Shown piece after piece: positions 23,103 to 26,143 of a stretch of DNA of 26,143 bases. The translations under genes and the position numbers were made by a program. The notes beneath the pieces were generated by a model. It was not told the DNA's origin, did not search any database, and saw only the letters and a list, made by a program, of their open reading frames with translations. The stretch lies in IMG/VR virus record IMGVR_UViG_3300032291_000773, positions 1 through 26,143 of that record; one strand, written 5' to 3'. This DNA is from a virus. The first letter of the stretch is position 1. The number at the start of each line of letters is the position of its first letter.

Positions 23103-24386
23103 TTATCCCATCCAACCGGCGCCTTCGGCAACAACTCGCTGTTTTCTGCGCTGCGTCGGCTCTTTAATCATCAATGCGATGTATCGGAATGCGTCGGCGC
23201 CGTGCGAATACTGGTCATGTACCGGTGACTTGCTGAATTGGCCTGTTGATGGATCGACTTCGTAGCGGTAATGGCGAAGGCAGTTCAAGCCATCGGCGCA
23301 ATTCTCGCGGTCAAACCAAAGATTTGGAAAGATGGTGCGGGCCGCGTTGATCGAATCGACCACCGGAACCCGCGGCATGATGCTGGTTTTGTATCCCGCG
23401 CTTCGCACAATGTCTTCAATCGTGCGACCGGCTGCGGCCAGCGTTTTGTTTTCGGCATCGTGCGGCAGCCAAATGGTGTCGTACACGTAGCCAAACGTTT
23501 GAAGTTGTGCCAGGTACGAAGTCATCGTGCGCTGGCTGCCCTCAAAGTATCGGATCAACCTGGTTTCCATGCCGATGAATTGAACGAACCACCAGGCGGT
23601 GGCATCCGACCAACCCAGGTCGCAAACGGCGTGAACGGGCTTGGTTGGATCGTAGGGCACGGAAGTCAGGCGGCCATTGTTTTCGGCCACTTGCATTTCG
23701 TTGCCGAACACGGCGCCATCGACCGACCGGCGGCACATACCTTCCCAAACCTGGTTGTATGCGTTCGGGTCGCGTTCCTTCAATGCGTCTTTTTCCAGGC
23801 GCAAGGTTTCAGGGAACCAGGGGTTATCCGACCAGTTGATCCGCATGATGATGCAATCACGCGGGGGTTTGACCACGAACCGTTGGTAAGTTTCGTCGGT
23901 TTCCAGGTCAGGGTTGAACGAAATCCATATCTCGCTGCCTTGTTTGCGGATCGTCGGGATCAACACGTTCCAGGACAACCGGCTGACGGTTTGTGCTTCC
24001 TCCACCCAACAAATATCCACACCTTCGAATGACTTGATGTTGGTCGGGTTGTTCTTCAGGCCGATGAATGCGAATTCCGTACCGTTGAAGCCACGGATCG
24101 ACGTTTGCGTAATCTCGTAAAAGGGCAGCAAGCCCAGGGCCTCGATTTGGTCGCATAACAGTTTGTGGACGGAATCCTTGATGCTGGCCTGGAATTCCCG
24201 CGCACACAAAATCCGCATTGGGCTTTTGGCCCCCAGGATCAACAAGGCGCGGGCGATTCCCCAGGATTTTGCACCGCCGCGGCCGCCCAGGCAAACTTTA
24301 TATCTCGCCTTTTTGAACAGTCCTTGCAACTTGACCGGAAATTCGGCCTTTGCAATGGCGTTTTCAATTGTCGGGGTTTGTTCCAT
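23103..24386 (-). CDS. Terminase large subunit (Terminase_3 / PBSX-like ATPase-nuclease)
   Basis: The 427-residue enzyme drives DNA into the head and cuts the concatemer. ATPase motifs: Walker A G34-G-R-G-G-A-K40-S; Walker B V-D124-I-C-W-V-E129-E. The nuclease domain has the RNase-H-like carboxylates D256 in C-D-L-G-W-S-D, D310 in P-H-D-A-E-N-K-T and D398 in S-H-G-A-D-A-F-R. The length is normal for the family. The start ATG 24386 lies 23 bases inside the small terminase gene and has only a weak ribosome site, so translation is probably coupled. The family suggests headful packaging, but this is not certain without the packaging series. Confidence 0.92.
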   Translation of the reverse strand: MEQTPTIENAIAKAEFPVKLQGLFKKARYKVCLGGRGGAKSWGIARALLILGAKSPMRILCAREFQASIKDSVHKLLCDQIEALGLLPFYEITQTSIRGFNGTEFAFIGLKNNPTNIKSFEGVDICWVEEAQTVSRLSWNVLIPTIRKQGSEIWISFNPDLETDETYQRFVVKPPRDCIIMRINWSDNPWFPETLRLEKDALKERDPNAYNQVWEGMCRRSVDGAVFGNEMQVAENNGRLTSVPYDPTKPVHAVCDLGWSDATAWWFVQFIGMETRLIRYFEGSQRTMTSYLAQLQTFGYVYDTIWLPHDAENKTLAAAGRTIEDIVRSAGYKTSIMPRVPVVDSINAARTIFPNLWFDRENCADGLNCLRHYRYEVDPSTGQFSKSPVHDQYSHGADAFRYIALMIKEPTQRRKQRVVAEGAGWMG

Positions 24387-24909
24387 CGGGCGTCACAAAG
24401 GTTACCTGGATGCCAGTAAATGCGGCGCCGTCCTTGCCGGTGATTTCCTGTTCGATCTTGTCGCGCCAGCCCAGGACATTTTTGGCCGTAAAGATGGCGA
24501 ACGTGCTGTTGTAAGCGCCCGCTATCGTGCCTTCCACCAGGTTTGCTTCCTGTAAATCTTTGGCTCTTTTATAGGCGTCAGAAAATTCGGGGTGCTTTAG
24601 TTCGCCAGTTTCGGGATTTTTGGCCGTTGCCCAATCGTGCAAGGTCTGTTTTGTCACCCCGATGTTCGTGGCAAATCGCGCCAGCGTAGGGAAAACCCCA
24701 GGTAGGGTTTGCGTGGATTCGTTGCCCTTGGCGTCGCGGTTGGTCACTTCCCTGGTGGGCGCCTGGCTGAAAAATTCAATCAGCATATCCACAAAGTCGT
24801 CCTGGTACACCGTGGGGCGACCAACTGGACGTTTGACGGGCGCAACAACGCCCTGGGCTTCGGCCTTGGGCTTCCTTTCGCGTTTCTTGGGCGTTGCTGC
24901 GTCTGTCAT
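24364..24909 (-). CDS. Terminase small subunit (DNA-packaging, gp3-type)
   Basis: The 181-residue protein should recognise the packaging site and regulate the large subunit. It has a basic N-terminal tail (residues 8-32, with R-P-V-G-R-P like an AT hook), a helix-turn-helix at about 74-95 (L-A-R-F-A-T-N-I-G-V-T-K-Q-T-L-H-D-W), then N-S-T-F-A-I-F-T-A-K-N-V-L-G-W-R-D-K, which is typical for phage packaging subunits of this kind. The C-terminus is beta-like and probably oligomerises. Its ATG overlaps the stop of the 52-residue gene (ATGA) and its end overlaps the large subunit gene by 23 bases. Confidence 0.85.
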   Translation of the reverse strand: MTDAATPKKRERKPKAEAQGVVAPVKRPVGRPTVYQDDFVDMLIEFFSQAPTREVTNRDAKGNESTQTLPGVFPTLARFATNIGVTKQTLHDWATAKNPETGELKHPEFSDAYKRAKDLQEANLVEGTIAGAYNSTFAIFTAKNVLGWRDKIEQEITGKDGAAFTGIQVTFVTPDGTNPDN

Positions 24910-25064
24910 TTTTTCTTTGCTGGTTTCTTGGCCGCTGCCTTTTTGGCTTCGCGGGCTTCGGAATAGGCGATGGCCACGGCCTGTTTGACGGGCTTACCGG
25001 CCTTCACCTCGGTTTTGATGTTTTGCTTAAACGCCTTCTGCGCCATCGACCGGATTAGCGGCAT
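24906..25064 (-). CDS. Small basic protein of the DUF6496-like type
   Basis: The 52-residue product is M-P-L-I-R-S, then a helical core K-A-F-K-Q-N-I-K-T-E-V-K-A-G-K-P-V-K-Q-A, followed by A-I-A-Y-S-E-A-R and a Lys/Ala tail. The K-x-N-I-x-x-E-x-x-x-G-K-P-x-K-Q-A-x-A-I-A-Y pattern is widespread in small phage and bacterial proteins (I recall DUF6496); its function is unknown. The frame extends upstream to 25181, but that part is out of keeping with the family, and ATG 25064 has AAGGGG 6 bases upstream. It overlaps the preceding coiled-coil gene by 38 bases and the small terminase by 4. Confidence 0.65.
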   Translation of the reverse strand: MPLIRSMAQKAFKQNIKTEVKAGKPVKQAVAIAYSEAREAKKAAAKKPAKKK

Positions 25065-25212
25065 CTTGTTCCCCTTTGTCTTTGCTGGCCTGGGCCAACA
25101 CGTTTTGGTATTCCTGGATCGCGCCGCTGATTTGCAGCAACACGGCTTCGTGTTGTTTGGCGATGCCTTGCAGTTCAGCAATGCGGGCGGTAATTTGTTC
25201 GGTCGTCATCAT
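25027..25212 (-). CDS. Small coiled-coil protein upstream of the terminase genes
   Basis: The 61-residue product is largely one helix (E-Q-I-T-A-R-I-A-E-L-Q-G-I-A-K-Q-H-E-A, then I-Q-E-Y-Q-N-V-L-A-Q-A) with an acidic end. It probably forms a dimer or trimer. The frame is open back to 25275, but AAGGA lies 7 bases before the ATG at 25212, and the extension reads Lys/Pro-rich and unlike a protein start. It runs 38 bases into the next gene. No family is recognised. Confidence 0.5.
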   Translation of the reverse strand: MMTTEQITARIAELQGIAKQHEAVLLQISGAIQEYQNVLAQASKDKGEQDAANPVDGAEGV

Positions 25213-25234
25213 GGCTTCTTCCTTTTTGCAGTAA

Positions 25235-25405
25235 TCAACAGTTTTCGTCTTCGGCCTTCTTGGCGGCCGTTTCAAGTTCTTGGATTCGATTCTCTAGTTC
25301 CTTGTTGGCACGGAATAAGGCGGCAGCCTGGGCCACCGCCTGATCCCGTTGTCCCTCAAGCATCTCAACCAGGAATTGAACCTCTAGGTCGGGATGCTTC
25401 AACAT
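25235..25405 (-). CDS. Small coiled-coil protein coupled to the 198-residue gene
   Basis: A 56-residue frame starts at ATG 25405, sharing one base with the stop of the upstream gene (TAATG), and ends with TGA at 25235-25237. The protein is one charged helix (V-E-M-L-E-G-Q-R-D-Q-A-V-A-Q-A-A, then N-K-E-L-E-N-R-I-Q-E-L-E). The ribosome site is poor, so it likely depends on re-initiation after the upstream gene. It fills an otherwise empty gap of about 190 bases between two other genes and has no family that I recognise. Confidence 0.55.
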   Translation of the reverse strand: MLKHPDLEVQFLVEMLEGQRDQAVAQAAALFRANKELENRIQELETAAKKAEDENC

Positions 25406-26001
25406 TAAACAGCGTCCGACACCATGATGTAGTACGGTGTGCCGTTGTCTGCCACGATTTTGATTACGTGGGTAACTGCGGCTGCCGACTTGGCGCGGAA
25501 AATTGTGTTTGATGCTGGCGCGGGCATATTCAACAGCGAACCAACCTTCACGGTGTTGCTGTCAGACACGCGCATAAATGCGGCCGTGGCTGGCAAAGTC
25601 ACACCGGACGCAAAATTGGAATCCAACTGCACGGCTGCCAATGTGCCACCAGGGGAAGCGGTTGTGCCGCCGATGGTTGCGCGAACGGCGTTTGCTGCGC
25701 CGCTGATCGTGCCGCCCTGGGCTTCCATGCTGAAGTGTGCGCCGTTGATCGTGCCAGCGGTTGCGCCGCCAGTACCGGTCACCACCGCAAAACCGCGCAC
25801 AACTTCACCGGAACCGGTGCTGGTGAACGTCAGTTTGTTGTACGACAGTCGGGTGTCGCCGCTGGTCGCGCTGGTTGTGGCATAAGCGCCGTTCAGGACG
25901 CCAGCCGATGTGATGCTAATAGGTACGCTGGACGAACCAACTTGTACGCTATCGAATGCGGGGTCGGCATACGCGACGCCGATTGCTTTAGTATTTGCCA
26001 T
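25405..26001 (-). CDS. Fibre- or decoration-like structural protein upstream of the terminases
   Basis: The 198-residue product is Gly/Thr/Ser/Ala-rich and beta-like, with A-I-G-V-A-Y-A-D-P-A-F-D-S-V at the start, L-S-Y-N-K-L-T-F-T-S-T-G-S-G-E and a conserved-looking end, H-V-I-K-I-V-A-D-N-G-T-P-Y-Y-I-M-V-S-D. The composition is that of virion surface proteins. I have the impression of a common environmental-phage family but no firm name. The place, before packaging genes rather than with the tail, is unusual for a fibre. The ribosome site AAAGGAAAC precedes ATG 26001. Confidence 0.5.
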   Translation of the reverse strand: MANTKAIGVAYADPAFDSVQVGSSSVPISITSAGVLNGAYATTSATSGDTRLSYNKLTFTSTGSGEVVRGFAVVTGTGGATAGTINGAHFSMEAQGGTISGAANAVRATIGGTTASPGGTLAAVQLDSNFASGVTLPATAAFMRVSDSNTVKVGSLLNMPAPASNTIFRAKSAAAVTHVIKIVADNGTPYYIMVSDAV

Positions 26002-26032
26002 TTTTGGTTTCCTTTATTTATTCCAAAAGGGT

Positions 26033-26143
26033 TTAACAATTCCAGTTTTTTAGGCTGGCTTTAGCCCGTTCCGCGGGGCCTTTCGCGTTCTTAACCACCC
26101 CTTCCATCCTGGCACAAAACGACGCTTTTCTACCGGCGTCGGC
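26033..26143 (-). CDS. C-terminal part of a small phage protein (5' end outside the window)
   Basis: The minus strand is open from the window edge to TAA at 26033-26035 and encodes 36 residues: G-R-K-A-S-F-C-A-R-M-E-G-V-V-K ... K-G-P-A-E-R-A-K-A, ending in L-K-N-W-N-C. The K-x-F-C-A-R-M-x-G ... W-N-C end is typical of a small protein found in many phages, function unknown. Its stop lies 31 bases before the next gene, and the codon frame runs exactly to the edge, so the gene is cut rather than broken. Confidence 0.6.
   Translation of the reverse strand, partial: ADAGRKASFCARMEGVVKNAKGPAERAKASLKNWNC

Noticed and set aside
25065-25181. 39-residue extension of the small basic protein before the terminase
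   Set aside because: The extension is Cys/Lys/Pro-rich and out of keeping with the family. ATG 25064 has a strong ribosome site. The region codes for the coiled-coil gene in another frame.
1-26143. tRNA genes, CRISPR arrays, insertion sequences, integrase or attachment site
   Set aside because: None seen on reading. The repeats found are short, lie inside genes and lack spacer structure. No recombinase or transposase motifs are present in the frames.

Overview
The window is part of the genome of a tailed phage with a short tail, of the P22 type (Caudoviricetes, podovirus morphology). The P22-like order is clear on the minus strand, read from the right edge to the left: small terminase, large terminase, portal, scaffold, coat, then tail-accessory proteins gp4 and gp10, then three ejection proteins. 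I see no integrase, repressor, tRNA, rRNA, insertion sequence or CRISPR array. The host is probably a Gram-negative bacterium: the lysis genes include an M15 peptidase and a three-TM-type holin. Base composition is moderate in G+C, and the proteins resemble those of environmental (freshwater-type) podophages. That habitat is inferred from remembered family resemblance, not from a search.

Left end, 1-1783, plus strand: a recombination/early cluster. It holds the end of a YqaJ-type exonuclease, a small protein with an SSB-like acidic tail, a 49-residue membrane peptide, a winged-helix-like protein with a Cys cluster, and a small Cys-rich protein. It meets the minus-strand block head to head at 1780-1783, with the two stop codons overlapping.

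Minus strand, 1780-3121: lysis module (M15 endopeptidase, holin, two small membrane/coiled-coil proteins). 3121-7998: three ejection-type proteins of 853, 535 and 232 residues; the largest carries a lytic transglycosylase domain near its N-terminus. 8000-11182: cupin protein, a 94-residue mini-fibre, gp10-like and gp4-like tail factors. 11193-17974: two small proteins, a beta-helix tailspike, an 82-residue protein, two large fibre-like proteins and a 113-residue virion-like protein. 18020-18053 is a rho-independent terminator followed by a TATAAT box. 18069-20778: a possible decoration protein, coat and scaffold. 20779-20857: a control region with a consensus -35 box, a perfect dyad and a hairpin that can cover the scaffold ribosome site. 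20858-24909: portal, large and small terminase. 24906-26001: three small overlapping genes and a 198-residue fibre-like protein. 26033 to the edge: the C-terminus of another small protein.

The minus-strand genes are almost gapless and many are coupled by TAATG or ATGA overlaps, so they are probably expressed together late in infection. The coat/scaffold section has its own regulatory signals on both sides. The order differs from P22 in two ways: the adhesin block sits between coat and gp4, and the place of the tail needle (between gp10 and the gp7-like ejection protein) is held by the mini-fibre and the cupin protein.
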